64,000 nucleotides of DNA from Acidobacteriota bacterium (GTDB taxonomy: Bacteria; Acidobacteriota; Polarisedimenticolia; JACPZX01): NCBI GenBank assembly GCA_016195325.1, contig JACPZX010000003.1, positions 30,411-94,410 of the forward strand. The letters run 5' to 3'. Shown one piece after another: positions 1 to 8,478 of the stretch; position 1 is the first letter of the stretch; every line of letters begins with the position of its first letter. The notes under the pieces were generated by a model. That model did not search any database and was not told the origin of the DNA. It was given only the letters and a program-made list of their open reading frames with translations. The translations under genes were made by a program, and so were the position numbers.

Positions 1-202
1 TCGTCGAGAAGGCGCTCACGAGCCCCGAGGCGAGGAAGATCGATGCGAGAGAACCGAGGAGTGTCGAGACCGTCGCGAGCGCGAGGGCCCTGCGGTAGCT
101 GAGCACGCCCGCCCCGTACAGCGTCGCCACACCCTTCATGTTGTCGTTCGCGCCGTTCACGAAGGCGACGAGGACCGCCGCCGCGAGGACGAGGGCGCCC
201 AC
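1..202 (-). CDS. PiT-family inorganic phosphate transporter, N-terminal part (cut by window edge)
   Basis: The first 67 residues are visible, beginning at a GTG one base after the stop of the upstream methyltransferase gene. The peptide is strongly hydrophobic and carries NGANDNMKGVATL at residues 16-28, the signature of PiT permeases that take up phosphate (and in some organisms arsenate) with a cation. The rest of the protein lies left of the window. The one-base spacing to the ArsM-like gene implies co-transcription. Family assignment is firm; substrate preference cannot be read from this fragment. Confidence 0.8.
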   Translation of the reverse strand, partial: MGALVLAAAVLVAFVNGANDNMKGVATLYGAGVLSYRRALALATVSTLLGSLASIFLASGLVSAFST

Positions 203-203
203 G

Positions 204-1379
204 TCAGCAGCACTCCCCCGGGGCGCAGCACGCGGCGCCTCCCTCGGAGGTCGCGTCGTAGTCGAGCCCCTTGGTCTCCCTCGGGTCCCTCGGCGCCGTG
301 CGCGCGCAGTCGAACCCCTTGCGCTCTCCTTCTGGAATCTCCGTGTGCGGCGGGACGGCGATGATCTCGGCGGCGTAGGGCTCGGCGGTCAGAATCCGGT
401 ATGTCTTGGCGCAGACCGCGGCGCGCTCGCCGCGGCGAAGCACGTGGTGGTCGTCGTCCTCGACCTGCTTCCACGGGCCGCGGTAGATGACCGCCTGGTT
501 CGCGTCGAGGCAGGGGCCCTCCTTCCCCTTCCTCGCGGTGACGGTGATGGAGCGGAACTCGATCCCGCGCACGGTGCGGAAGGGAGCGCTCTCCCACCTG
601 TCGAGGGCGACGCCGTAGAAGCCCGCCCGTTCGAGTCCGTGCAGAAGCTCCGTCTCCTGGAAGGCGCCGCTCACGCAGCCGCTCCAGAGGTCGGCGTCGG
701 CCTTGAGGTCATCGGGAACGACCTCGTCGCTGACGATGTCCGAGATCGCGATGCGGCCGGAGGGCTTCAGCACGCGGAAGATCTCGCGGAGGAGCTTCGG
801 CTTGTCCTCCTCGCGCACGAGGTTCAGGACGCAGTTCGAGACGACGACGTCGATCGACGCGTCGGGAATCATGGGCGATTCGCGCCTCAGCCGCTCCGCG
901 GCCTCCTCGAGGGACGCGAGATCGTCCGCGCCCCGCACCGGGTTCTCCTTCAGCCACGCGTCCATGAGATCGAGATCGAGGGCGAGGTCCTGGATGCGCC
1001 CCCGCCGGAACGTCGTCACGTCGAACCCGATCGCCCCGGCGACGCGCGGGGCCGACCGCCGCGCGAGGGCGAGCATCTCGTCGTTCATGTCGACGCCCGT
1101 GACGCGCCCGCGCGGCCCGGCGATCTGCGCCGCGATGAAGGCGATCTTCCCTCCCCCGCTTCCCAGATCGAGGACGGCATCTCCCTCCCGGACGTACCGC
1201 GAGGGGTCTCCGCAGCCGTAGTCCCTCTCGAGGACCTCGGCCGGGATGGCCGCGAGGTACCGGGGGTCGTAGTCGATGGGGCAGCAGAGCGCCGCCTCCG
1301 CTTTCGCCGCCCCTTTCGAGTAGCGCTCGCGGACGGCGCGCTCCACGTCGAGGACGGAGTTCTCTGCGCGCGGGTTCAT
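204..1379 (-). CDS. ArsM-like SAM-dependent methyltransferase with Cys-rich C-terminal extension
   Basis: 391 residues from an ATG preceded by AAGGAGAG. The class I SAM site is VLDLGSGGGKI at residues 69-79. Cys183 (in SNCVLNL) and Cys235 (in LWSGCVSGAF) sit where arsenite methyltransferases bind As(III); an early pair, Cys32-Cys33, is also present. After the catalytic domain comes an extension (about 285-391) rich in Cys that ends CCAPGECC, as I recall from the bacterial ArsM proteins linked to arsenosugar synthesis. No ArsS-like radical SAM gene is visible here. The gene lies between a ROK kinase and a PiT permease. Arsenic as substrate is inferred from family cysteines. Confidence 0.72.
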   Translation of the reverse strand: MNPRAENSVLDVERAVRERYSKGAAKAEAALCCPIDYDPRYLAAIPAEVLERDYGCGDPSRYVREGDAVLDLGSGGGKIAFIAAQIAGPRGRVTGVDMNDEMLALARRSAPRVAGAIGFDVTTFRRGRIQDLALDLDLMDAWLKENPVRGADDLASLEEAAERLRRESPMIPDASIDVVVSNCVLNLVREEDKPKLLREIFRVLKPSGRIAISDIVSDEVVPDDLKADADLWSGCVSGAFQETELLHGLERAGFYGVALDRWESAPFRTVRGIEFRSITVTARKGKEGPCLDANQAVIYRGPWKQVEDDDHHVLRRGERAAVCAKTYRILTAEPYAAEIIAVPPHTEIPEGERKGFDCARTAPRDPRETKGLDYDATSEGGAACCAPGECC

Positions 1380-1435
1380 CGGACACTCTCCTTCGTCCCG
1401 GTCACCGGTCGGATGCCGTCCGGCCTCCCCGGGTT

Positions 1436-2209
1436 TCACCTTCTCCGGGCGTCGCTGTTCCTGGCGCCGAACTCGCGCCAGAGAGCGATTCCCCCTTCGA
1501 TTCCGGCCTTGTTGTCGACGAGGACCACGTCGGGACCGGGCTTGAAGGAGACGTGCTTCGCGTTGCCGCCGCCGACGTACAGGCGATCGAAGTTGACGAG
1601 CCGCCTCAGCGTGTCGATCGCGATCCGCACCCGCCGGTTCCACTTCTTGTTGCCGATCTTCTCCCGCGCCGCCTCGCCGAGCTGCTGGTCGTAGTCCTCC
1701 CCCTTGCGGAAGGGGTGGTGCGCGATCTCGAGGTGCGGCGCGAGCCGGCCGTGCGAGTAGAGGCCGGTCCCGAAGCCGGTCCCGAGCGTGACGACCATCT
1801 CGATCCCCCGGCCGCGGATCACGCCGAGCCCCTGCATGTCGGCGTCGTTGATCACGCGGACCGGCTTGCCGAGGCGTCGGTGAAGCGCCCCCGCGAGATC
1901 GAAGCCACGCCAGCCGTCATTCCGGAGGTTGGGCGCGGTGAAGACCACGCCGTCGCGCACGACCCCCGGGAAGCCGACGGAGACGCGGTCGAACGCCGGA
2001 AGCGGCTTCACGAGGGCGGCGAGCGCGGCGACGATCTTCGCGGGGGGCGCGCCGACCGGCGTCTCGACGCGAACACGGTCGGTCATCATCTTCCCCTCTT
2101 CGTCGAGGACCGACGCCTTCAAGCCGGTGCCGCCGACGTCGATGGCCAGCGTGTGGCGGTGCGACGCGGCCGATCCTGCGGCGGGCTGCGCTTTCGTTCG
2201 TGGCGCCAT
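1436..2209 (-). CDS. ROK-family sugar kinase, polyphosphate glucokinase-like
   Basis: 257 residues from ATG at 2209, preceded by GGAGACGGAG. DVGGTG at residues 24-29 is the phosphate-binding loop, and VTLGTGFGTGLY is the second glycine-rich ROK motif. The short length and the absence of the ROK zinc motif CxCGxxGC match polyphosphate/ATP glucokinases (PpgK) rather than long ROK repressors. It starts 15 bases after the stop of endonuclease III and is probably co-transcribed with it. Sugar and phosphate donor are inferred from length and motifs only. Confidence 0.72.
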   Translation of the reverse strand: MAPRTKAQPAAGSAASHRHTLAIDVGGTGLKASVLDEEGKMMTDRVRVETPVGAPPAKIVAALAALVKPLPAFDRVSVGFPGVVRDGVVFTAPNLRNDGWRGFDLAGALHRRLGKPVRVINDADMQGLGVIRGRGIEMVVTLGTGFGTGLYSHGRLAPHLEIAHHPFRKGEDYDQQLGEAAREKIGNKKWNRRVRIAIDTLRRLVNFDRLYVGGGNAKHVSFKPGPDVVLVDNKAGIEGGIALWREFGARNSDARRR

Positions 2210-2223
2210 CTCCGTCTCCTCCC

Positions 2224-2931
2224 TCATCGCTGGATCCGCCGGCGCGGACGCGCGGCGGGCTTCGCCGTCTTCTTCCGGAGCGCCGAGAAGTACGCGCAGC
2301 CCGGCGTGAGCGGGCACGCCTCGCAGCGCGGGCTTCTCGCCCCGCAGATCTTCCGGCCGTGCGTGATCAGGTTGACGTGGAAAGGGTACATCTCCGAGGG
2401 TGGGGTCATCTCCTGGAGCAGAGCGTGCGCCCGATCCGGGGTCGCCTTCGGCGGGAAGAGGCCGAGCCGCTTCCCCACCCGGAAGATGTGCGTGTCCACC
2501 GGGATCACCGGCTTGCCGCACGAGAAGAGGAGCACGCACCGAATCGTCTTGAGCCCGACCCCCTTGAAGCCGCGAAGGTACTCCTCCGCCTCCGCGACCG
2601 GCAGGTCTCTCAGGAAGTCGAGATCGTACGCGCCGCGCTCCGCGAAGATCTTCCGCAGCACGTCCTGGATCCGCGCCGACTTGGTCGGCGCGAGGCCACC
2701 GACGCGGATCGTCGCGGCGAGCTGGCGGCGGGGGGAGGCGGCGACGGCGCTCCAGTCGGGGAAGCGCGCGCGCATCGCCTCCCACGCGCGATCCCGGTTC
2801 CGGTCGTTGGTGTTCTGGGAGAGGATCGTGAGGATCAGCTCGTCGAGGGGCGCGAGCCGGGGGTGATCCGAGAGCGACGGGCGGCCGTACGCGGCCTCGA
2901 GGGTCCCGATCACCTCGCCGAGCCCCTTCAT
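2224..2931 (-). CDS. nth: Endonuclease III (DNA glycosylase/AP lyase)
   Basis: 235 residues. The helix-hairpin-helix LRGFKGVGLKT supplies the catalytic lysine, VDTHIFRVGKRLG supplies the catalytic aspartate, and the C-terminal CGARSPRCEACPLTPGC has the C-x6-C-x2-C-x5-C spacing of the 4Fe-4S cluster. It removes oxidised pyrimidines from DNA and cleaves the abasic site. The ATG overlaps the stop of the upstream lipoprotein gene as ATGA at 2928-2931, so the two are translationally coupled. Confidence 0.9.
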   Translation of the reverse strand: MKGLGEVIGTLEAAYGRPSLSDHPRLAPLDELILTILSQNTNDRNRDRAWEAMRARFPDWSAVAASPRRQLAATIRVGGLAPTKSARIQDVLRKIFAERGAYDLDFLRDLPVAEAEEYLRGFKGVGLKTIRCVLLFSCGKPVIPVDTHIFRVGKRLGLFPPKATPDRAHALLQEMTPPSEMYPFHVNLITHGRKICGARSPRCEACPLTPGCAYFSALRKKTAKPAARPRRRIQR

Positions 2932-3620
2932 CCCCTGGTCGCCTTCGGCTTCCACTCGACCGAGGAGTTCGGATCGGCGGCGATCGACTCGATGAGCCAT
3001 CCCGTCGGGGAGGGGACCGTCTCGGTCGCCTTGCTCAGGATCCACTCGACGTCGACCGACTGGAGCAGCCGGTGGCTCGACAGCTCGTCGAACCCCACCG
3101 AGATCATCTCGAGGCGCCCCACGGGGTACCCCATGAGGTAGATGCGCACGCCGTCCGGGATCGCGTCGAGATGGAGGGTCTCGAGGTTCGTGACGACGCG
3201 CGTCCGCACACGCGCCGTCGCGCCGTCGTCCCTGACCTGGACCTCGATGGGAAACGACGCCGCACCCTTACCGAGCCCCAGGGCGCGAAACATCGCGACG
3301 CCGAAGGGATCGGGGGCGAGCGAGCCCTCCTTCTTCGCCATGTCGAAGGCGCGCTGGCCCGCCTGGTACCTCCCCTCGAACGTGACGAGGTGGTTCCTGT
3401 ATCCCTCGCTGTTCCCGTCCCCCGCGTCGCGCCGGAACGGCCCCCAGACGAGCGCCATCCCCCCGGAGTCCCGCTGGACGATGGCGGCGAGGTACCGCTC
3501 GACCGTCGCGGTGAGCCGCGAGTCGGTGCTCGTGCACGCGGAGGTCGCGGCGAGAGCGGCGACGAGGGCGAGACGCGCCGCGAGACGCGCGGGCATTCTC
3601 CCGCGAGCGCGCGCGCTCAT
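2928..3620 (-). CDS. Putative lipoprotein, unknown function
   Basis: 230 residues. The N-terminus has basic residues, a hydrophobic stretch and a probable lipobox ending TSAC near residue 29, so it is probably lipidated and exported. The mature part is a soluble mixed alpha/beta sequence with no motif that I recognise. The start ATG at 3620 overlaps the preceding gene stop (ATGA, 3617-3620) and its own stop overlaps the start of nth. The context is a lipoprotein pair in front of a repair gene, which does not by itself indicate a role. Confidence 0.65.
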   Translation of the reverse strand: MSARARGRMPARLAARLALVAALAATSACTSTDSRLTATVERYLAAIVQRDSGGMALVWGPFRRDAGDGNSEGYRNHLVTFEGRYQAGQRAFDMAKKEGSLAPDPFGVAMFRALGLGKGAASFPIEVQVRDDGATARVRTRVVTNLETLHLDAIPDGVRIYLMGYPVGRLEMISVGFDELSSHRLLQSVDVEWILSKATETVPSPTGWLIESIAADPNSSVEWKPKATRG

Positions 3621-4051
3621 GGAGCCGGCGGCGCGCCGCCCTCCGCGACGACGTCGTCGCCGGTGTTCAACGCGCCGTCCTGCCCCGCCGATCGGATCGA
3701 GTAGCTCGTCCGGCTCGTCCTGCAGTCGTACGGGTTTCCCCACGGGTCCTTCTCGGGGAGGCTCGGCCCGCGCGACGGGAGCTTCGAGATGAGCTCGGCG
3801 CACGAGCCGGCGTCGGGATACCCCGACTCGTCCGCCGCGTACTGCTCGAGGGCGCGGCGGGCGTTGCCGAGATCGGATTCCGCGCGGTCGCTCTTCCCAC
3901 GATCGATGCCGCGCACGAGCCCCTTCGCGTAGGCGTCGGCGGCCTCGGCGGTCGCGTCCTGGGCGTCCTTCACGGGCGAGGTGGACGAGCACGAGGCGGT
4001 CACCGCGAGCGCGGCGAGGGCGAGGAGGGCTCGAGGGAATCGAATCGTCAT
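3617..4051 (-). CDS. Lipoprotein with type II secretion GspG-like C-terminal domain
   Basis: 144 residues from ATG 4051. A signal peptide ends in a lipobox TASC. The C-terminal part, with DPWGNPYDCR followed by SAGQDGALNTGDDV, matches the T2SG pseudopilin domain, in which the aspartates bind calcium in true GspG proteins. There is no prepilin-type N-terminus, so it is not a real pseudopilin but a lipoprotein that borrowed the globular domain, a layout common in high-GC soil bacteria. It heads the minus-strand operon that runs to the window edge. Confidence 0.7.
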   Translation of the reverse strand: MTIRFPRALLALAALAVTASCSSTSPVKDAQDATAEAADAYAKGLVRGIDRGKSDRAESDLGNARRALEQYAADESGYPDAGSCAELISKLPSRGPSLPEKDPWGNPYDCRTSRTSYSIRSAGQDGALNTGDDVVAEGGAPPAP

Positions 4052-4147
4052 GGTTCGATGATTCGCCACGATCTCCGGGGAGTCAAGGCGCGGCGGCCGC
4101 TTGCCCGGCCCCGAGGAGGGTGATAGCGTCCGCTTGGGGAGCTCGTC

Positions 4148-4795
4148 ATGACGCGGCTCGACACGACCACCTCCGCCCGCTCGGAGATGGTCTCCACACA
4201 GATCGCCGGCCGCGGCATCACCTCCGGAGTCGTCCTCCGCGCGATGAGCGCGGTGCCGAGGCACCTCTTCGTCCCCGAGACCCAGCGTGCGCACGCGTAC
4301 GACGACTCCCCCCTCCCGCTGGGAGGCGGCCAGACGATCTCGCAGCCGTACATCGTCGCCTTCATGACCGAGGCGGTGCTTCAGGGGCCCGGGATGAAGA
4401 TTCTCGAGATCGGCACCGGCTCCGGGTACCAGTCGGCGATCCTCGCCGAGACGGGGGCGGATCTCTTCACGATCGAGATCGTCCCGGCGCTCGCCGAGGA
4501 GGCGCGCGGCCGCCTCGACGCCCTCGGGTACGGCCGCGTCCGGAGCCGCACGGGCGACGGGTACCGGGGGTGGCCCGAGGAGGCCCCCTTCGACGGGATC
4601 CTCGTGACGGCGGCTCCCGACCACGTCCCGCCGGCGCTCCTCGATCAGCTCGGCGAGGGAGGGCGCCTCGTCATCCCCCTCGGAGCGACGGACCAGAGCC
4701 TCTGGCTCTTCACGCGAAGGGGGGGGCGCCTCGTGAACGACGTCCTCCTCCCGGTGCGCTTCGTGCCGATGACGGGCGAAGCGAGGTGGTCCTGA
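4148..4795 (+). CDS. pcm: Protein-L-isoaspartate O-methyltransferase
   Basis: 215 residues from ATG 4148 with GGGGAG upstream. MVSTQIAGRGI near residue 14, VPRHLFVP, GGGQTISQPYIVA and the SAM loop ILEIGTGSGYQSA are all characteristic of Pcm. The enzyme methylates isoaspartyl residues in damaged proteins, starting their repair. It is transcribed divergently from the lipoprotein operon; a PRMT-like gene overlaps its 3' end by ten bases. Confidence 0.92.
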   Translation: MTRLDTTTSARSEMVSTQIAGRGITSGVVLRAMSAVPRHLFVPETQRAHAYDDSPLPLGGGQTISQPYIVAFMTEAVLQGPGMKILEIGTGSGYQSAILAETGADLFTIEIVPALAEEARGRLDALGYGRVRSRTGDGYRGWPEEAPFDGILVTAAPDHVPPALLDQLGEGGRLVIPLGATDQSLWLFTRRGGRLVNDVLLPVRFVPMTGEARWS

Positions 4796-5724
4796 CCTCC
4801 CCATCCAGGTCGGCCCTCGCCGCCGCCCTCAGGCTCGTCCCCGGCTTCTCCGACATGGAGATGCACCTCTGGATGCTGGCGGACGACGTCCGCGCCGAGG
4901 CCTTCGAGCGCGCGATCGCGAGGACGGTGAAGCCGGGCGACGTGGTCGTGGATCTCGGCGCCGGCACCGGGCTCCTGTCGCTCATGGCGTGCCGCGCCGG
5001 CGCGGCGCGCGTGTACGCCATCGAGCGGTCGCCGATTCTCGACGTGGCCCGGTCGATCGCGAAGGCGAACGGCTTCGAGGACCGGGTCGTCTTCATGCGC
5101 GGCGACTCGACGGCGCTGTCACTTCCGGAGCGCGCCGACGTCGTCGTCTCCGAGACGATCGGCGCCTTCGTCTTCAGCGAGGAGATCCTCTGGAGCCTCG
5201 TGGACGCGCGGACACGATTGCTGAGAACCGGCGGCGGGCTGATCCCGCAGGGCGTCATGATCTTCCTCGCCCCGGTCGAATCGTTCGAGGAGGGGATCGG
5301 GCTCCTCGAGCGGCCGATCCGCGGCTTCGACTACAGGCCCGCGGTCCGTCATGTCCCGGTGGGGACGATGACCGCGGCTCGCAGGATCCGGCGCCGCGAT
5401 TTCCTGGCCGCCGAGCGCGCGGTCTACGACGTGGACTTCCGGACGGCGAGCGCGGAGATGGACTTCGACCGCGCTCTCGAGTTCACGGCGGGCCGAGACG
5501 GCGTGCTGCACGGTTTCGCCGGCTTCTGGCGGGCGGCGATGTGCGAAGGGGTCGAGCTGCGATGCGATCCCGACGGCCCGCCGGTCCACTGGCCGACGCT
5601 TCTGTTCCGGCTCCCGGCGGGGCTTCCCGTCCGCGAGGGCGATCGCATCCGACTGCGCTTCGGAAAGGCGGACCGGCCGGGGTGGTCCTGGACGTGGACC
5701 GCCGGGGTGGAACCGCGTCTATAA
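4786..5724 (+). CDS. PRMT-like class I SAM methyltransferase
   Basis: 312 residues from a GTG that overlaps the end of pcm by ten bases; ATG at 4855 is an alternative start. VVDLGAGTGLLSLMACRAGAARVYAIE is split between the SAM motif I and the post-I acidic residue of protein arginine methyltransferases, and VVVSETIGAF is in the place of the PRMT double-E loop, although only one Glu is kept. The C-terminal half is beta-rich, as in the PRMT barrel. A protein or small-molecule acceptor cannot be decided from sequence. Confidence 0.7.
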   Translation: MVLTSPSRSALAAALRLVPGFSDMEMHLWMLADDVRAEAFERAIARTVKPGDVVVDLGAGTGLLSLMACRAGAARVYAIERSPILDVARSIAKANGFEDRVVFMRGDSTALSLPERADVVVSETIGAFVFSEEILWSLVDARTRLLRTGGGLIPQGVMIFLAPVESFEEGIGLLERPIRGFDYRPAVRHVPVGTMTAARRIRRRDFLAAERAVYDVDFRTASAEMDFDRALEFTAGRDGVLHGFAGFWRAAMCEGVELRCDPDGPPVHWPTLLFRLPAGLPVREGDRIRLRFGKADRPGWSWTWTAGVEPRL

Positions 5725-5725
5725 T
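5720..5725 (+). promoter_or_regulatory. Possible -10 box for proS
   Basis: TATAAT lies just at the end of the PRMT-like gene, 43 bases before the proS start codon. No convincing -35 is present at 17 bases upstream, so this is a weak call. Confidence 0.3.
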
Positions 5726-5768
5726 GCGCGCTCCTGCGTGATCCCCCGTCCCACCACCCGGAGAGCCC

Positions 5769-7199
5769 ATGGCGAACGCGATCACCCCCAGAGCCGAAGA
5801 CTTCTCGCGCTGGTACACCGACGTCGTGCTCCAGGCGCCGCTGGCGGACTACTCGCCGGTGAAGGGGTGCATGGTGATCCGGCCGCTCGGGATGGCGCTG
5901 TGGGACAACATGCGCGGCGCCCTCGACGCGATGTTCAAGGCGACGGGGCACGAGAACGCCTACTTCCCGCTCTTCATCCCCGAATCGTTCATGAACAAGG
6001 AGAAAGAGCACGTCGAGGGGTTCGCCCCCGAGTGCGCCGTCGTCACGCACGGCGGGGGCAAGGAGCTCGAGGAGAGGCTCTACGTGAGGCCCACCTCCGA
6101 GACGATCATCCACCACATGTTCGGCAAGTGGATCCAGTCGTACCGCGACCTGCCGCTCCTCATCAACCAGTGGGCCAACATCGTCCGCTGGGAGATGCGC
6201 ACGCGCCTCTTCCTGAGGACGACCGAGTTCCTCTGGCAGGAGGGGCACACGGCGCACGCGACCGAGGCCGAGGCGATGGAAGAGACCTTGAGGATGCTCG
6301 ACGTGTACCACACGTTCGCGCAGGACTTCATGGCGCTGCCGTGCGTGAAGGGGGTGAAGTCCGACGCCGAGAAGTTCGCCGGCGCGGTCAAGACCTTCTG
6401 CATCGAGGCCCTCATGCAGGACAACAAGGCGCTCCAGGCCGGCACCTCGCACCATCTCGGGCAGAACTTCGCGAAGGCCTTCGAGGAGAAGTACCAGACG
6501 GAGTCGGGGGGATGGGAGTACGTCTGGAACACCTCGTGGGGGCTCTCGACCCGGATGATCGGCGCCCTGGTCATGGCGCACGGCGACGACAACGGCCTCG
6601 TGCTGCCGCCGAAGCTCGCGCCGACGCAGGTGATCATCGTCCCGATCTACAAGGGGGACGAGAGGGGGCGCGTGATGGAGGCGGCCGACGCCCTCCACCG
6701 CGCGCTCGCCGCCGCCGGCGCGCGCGTGAAGATCGACGCGCGCGAGGGGGTGCGCCCCGGATTCAAGTTCAACGAGTGGGAGCTGAAGGGCGTGCCGCTG
6801 CGCCTCGAGATGGGCCCGAAGGATCTCGACGCCGGCCAGGCCACCGCGGTCAAGCGCACCAACCGAGAGAAGAAGGCGATCCCGATCGGGGCGATCCCGG
6901 CGTCCGTCCCGCCGCTTCTCGACGAGATCCAGCGCGATCTCTTCGACGCCGCGCTGAAGAGGCGCGACGCGGCGACGCACGCCGTGGACGCGTACGCCGA
7001 CTTCAAGACGATGATCGAATCGCCGGGAGGCTTCCTCCGCAGCCACTGGTGCGGCGACCCGAAGTGCGAGGGGCAGATCAAGGAGGAGACGAAGGCGACG
7101 ATCCGCTGCCTCGCCCTCGACGCCCCGGAGGAGAAGGGGGCCTGCCTCATCTGCGGGTCGCCTTCCACACGCCGCGCCCACTTCGCCCGGGCGTACTGA
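5769..7199 (+). CDS. proS: Prolyl-tRNA synthetase, ProS type 3 (short, archaeal/eukaryotic-like form)
   Basis: 476 residues. Class II motif 2 (around WEMRTRLFLRTTEFLWQEG), the proline pocket sequence GTSHHLGQNFAKAF and motif 3 region (GLSTRMIGALVMAHGDD) are present. There is no large editing insertion between motifs 2 and 3, and the C-terminus ends in Tyr after a small Cys-containing domain, both marks of the archaeal/eukaryotic-like ProS found in some bacteria. It charges tRNA-Pro in the cytoplasm. The length is normal for that type. Confidence 0.93.
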   Translation: MANAITPRAEDFSRWYTDVVLQAPLADYSPVKGCMVIRPLGMALWDNMRGALDAMFKATGHENAYFPLFIPESFMNKEKEHVEGFAPECAVVTHGGGKELEERLYVRPTSETIIHHMFGKWIQSYRDLPLLINQWANIVRWEMRTRLFLRTTEFLWQEGHTAHATEAEAMEETLRMLDVYHTFAQDFMALPCVKGVKSDAEKFAGAVKTFCIEALMQDNKALQAGTSHHLGQNFAKAFEEKYQTESGGWEYVWNTSWGLSTRMIGALVMAHGDDNGLVLPPKLAPTQVIIVPIYKGDERGRVMEAADALHRALAAAGARVKIDAREGVRPGFKFNEWELKGVPLRLEMGPKDLDAGQATAVKRTNREKKAIPIGAIPASVPPLLDEIQRDLFDAALKRRDAATHAVDAYADFKTMIESPGGFLRSHWCGDPKCEGQIKEETKATIRCLALDAPEEKGACLICGSPSTRRAHFARAY

Positions 7200-7209
7200 G
7201 GGGGCGCAC

Positions 7210-8400
7210 GTGACGCGCCGAGTCCTGCTCGCGATGGCCGCCGGGCTTTGCCTCTCCACACCCGCCTTCGGCGCCGCCACCGTCGCGCGGATCTCGTCGC
7301 CGAAGGTCGACTCCCCGGTCTTCGGCAAGGTGACTCTCGAGGCGACGGTCGAGCCGGCGGACGGGGTTCACCCCCTCAAGGTCGAGTTCTTCGTCGACGG
7401 CGCGCTGGTCGGCACCGCCCTCGACGCGCCGTACCGCGCGCCGTGGGACGCGGGGGACGGGGCCGAGCCGCACACGATCCGCGCGCGGGTCTACACCGAC
7501 GACGGGAAGATCGCGATCGTGGAGACGAAGACCATCGCCCGCCTGGGGGTGGAGCGGGCGCGCGTGCTTCTCGTCGAGGTCTACGCCACGGTGAAGACCG
7601 AGGACGGCCGCTTTGTCAACGACCTGAAACAGGAGAGCTTCTCCATCCTGGAAGGGGGAGCGCCGCAGAAGATCTCCCTCTTCACCCAGGAGAGGAAGCC
7701 CGTGCAGATCGTCCTGCTCCTCGACGTGAGCGCGTCGATGCATCGCGACCAGAAGATCACCCGCGCGATCGACGCGGCGAGCGCGTTCGTGGAATCTCTC
7801 GAGCCCGGCGACCGCGTCGCCCTCGTGACGTTCAGCGACGAGGTGCGCGTCGTGCAGCCTTTCACCTCCGACCGGCCGGCGGTCCTCGAGGTCCTCGCGA
7901 CCGTCGAGCCGCAGCGCGGGACCGCCCTGTACGACGCGATCTACGCCGGGGTCACGCTCCTCGGACACGAGGAGGGGCGGCGGGCCCTGGTCCTCCTCTC
8001 CGACGGGCAGGACCAGTCGTTCGACGGGATGGGGCCGGGAAGCAACCGGACCCTGGAGGAGGCGATCGACGAGTCGCTGAGGCAGCAGGTGACGGCGTTC
8101 ACGATAGGCCTCGGCGAGCAGCTCGAGGGGGACTTCGATTTCACCCGGCGCCACTCGGCGCTCGAGGTCCTCACGAAGCTCGCCTCGGACACGGGCGGCC
8201 GGTTCCTGAAAGTCGAGCGCCCGGGCCGCCTCCGCTCCGCCTTCGAGAAGATCCTCGACGAGATGCGCTTCCAGTACACCCTGGGATACCACCCCACCAA
8301 CGACCGCCGCGACGGCTCCTGGCGCGGGCTTTCCGTCGCGGTGTCGCGCCCCCGGGTCGTCGTCACCGCGCGGAAGGGGTATTTCGCCCCCGGAGATTGA
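7210..8400 (+). CDS. Secreted VWFA-related protein of the acidobacterial type
   Basis: 396 residues from GTG 7210, ten bases after proS. A signal peptide (to about residue 21, ending PAFG) is followed by an Ig-like domain (about 25-110) and then a von Willebrand A domain with the MIDAS loop DVSASM near residue 174. The C-terminal segment FQYTLGYHPTND and the ending ARKGYFAP are typical of the VWFA-related acidobacterial family. Likely an extracytoplasmic metal-dependent adhesion or scaffold protein; its partner is unknown. It is a taxonomic clue. Confidence 0.82.
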   Translation: MTRRVLLAMAAGLCLSTPAFGAATVARISSPKVDSPVFGKVTLEATVEPADGVHPLKVEFFVDGALVGTALDAPYRAPWDAGDGAEPHTIRARVYTDDGKIAIVETKTIARLGVERARVLLVEVYATVKTEDGRFVNDLKQESFSILEGGAPQKISLFTQERKPVQIVLLLDVSASMHRDQKITRAIDAASAFVESLEPGDRVALVTFSDEVRVVQPFTSDRPAVLEVLATVEPQRGTALYDAIYAGVTLLGHEEGRRALVLLSDGQDQSFDGMGPGSNRTLEEAIDESLRQQVTAFTIGLGEQLEGDFDFTRRHSALEVLTKLASDTGGRFLKVERPGRLRSAFEKILDEMRFQYTLGYHPTNDRRDGSWRGLSVAVSRPRVVVTARKGYFAPGD

Positions 8401-8410
8401 CGGCGTGACG

Positions 8411-8440
8411 GTGACAGCGCCCACCCGGTGAGGATAGAAT
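8411..8440 (+). promoter_or_regulatory. Candidate promoter of the subtilase gene
   Basis: GTGACA at 8411-8416 and TAGAAT at 8435-8440 are separated by 18 bases, placing a start site near 8447 and leaving a leader of about 30 bases before the TTG at 8479. Built only from resemblance to the sigma70 consensus. Confidence 0.4.
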
Positions 8441-8478
8441 CGCCCACCCGACATCATGCCCTCCATGAGGAGATACCC

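Noticed and set aside
204-1643. Longer form (479 residues) of the ArsM-like protein
   Set aside because: The extra 88 residues are antisense-like sequence inside the ROK gene; the ATG at 1379 has a good Shine-Dalgarno.
8428-8478. Seventeen extra residues at the start of the subtilase
   Set aside because: They would precede the signal peptide and overlap the likely promoter and Shine-Dalgarno; TTG 8479 is better placed.
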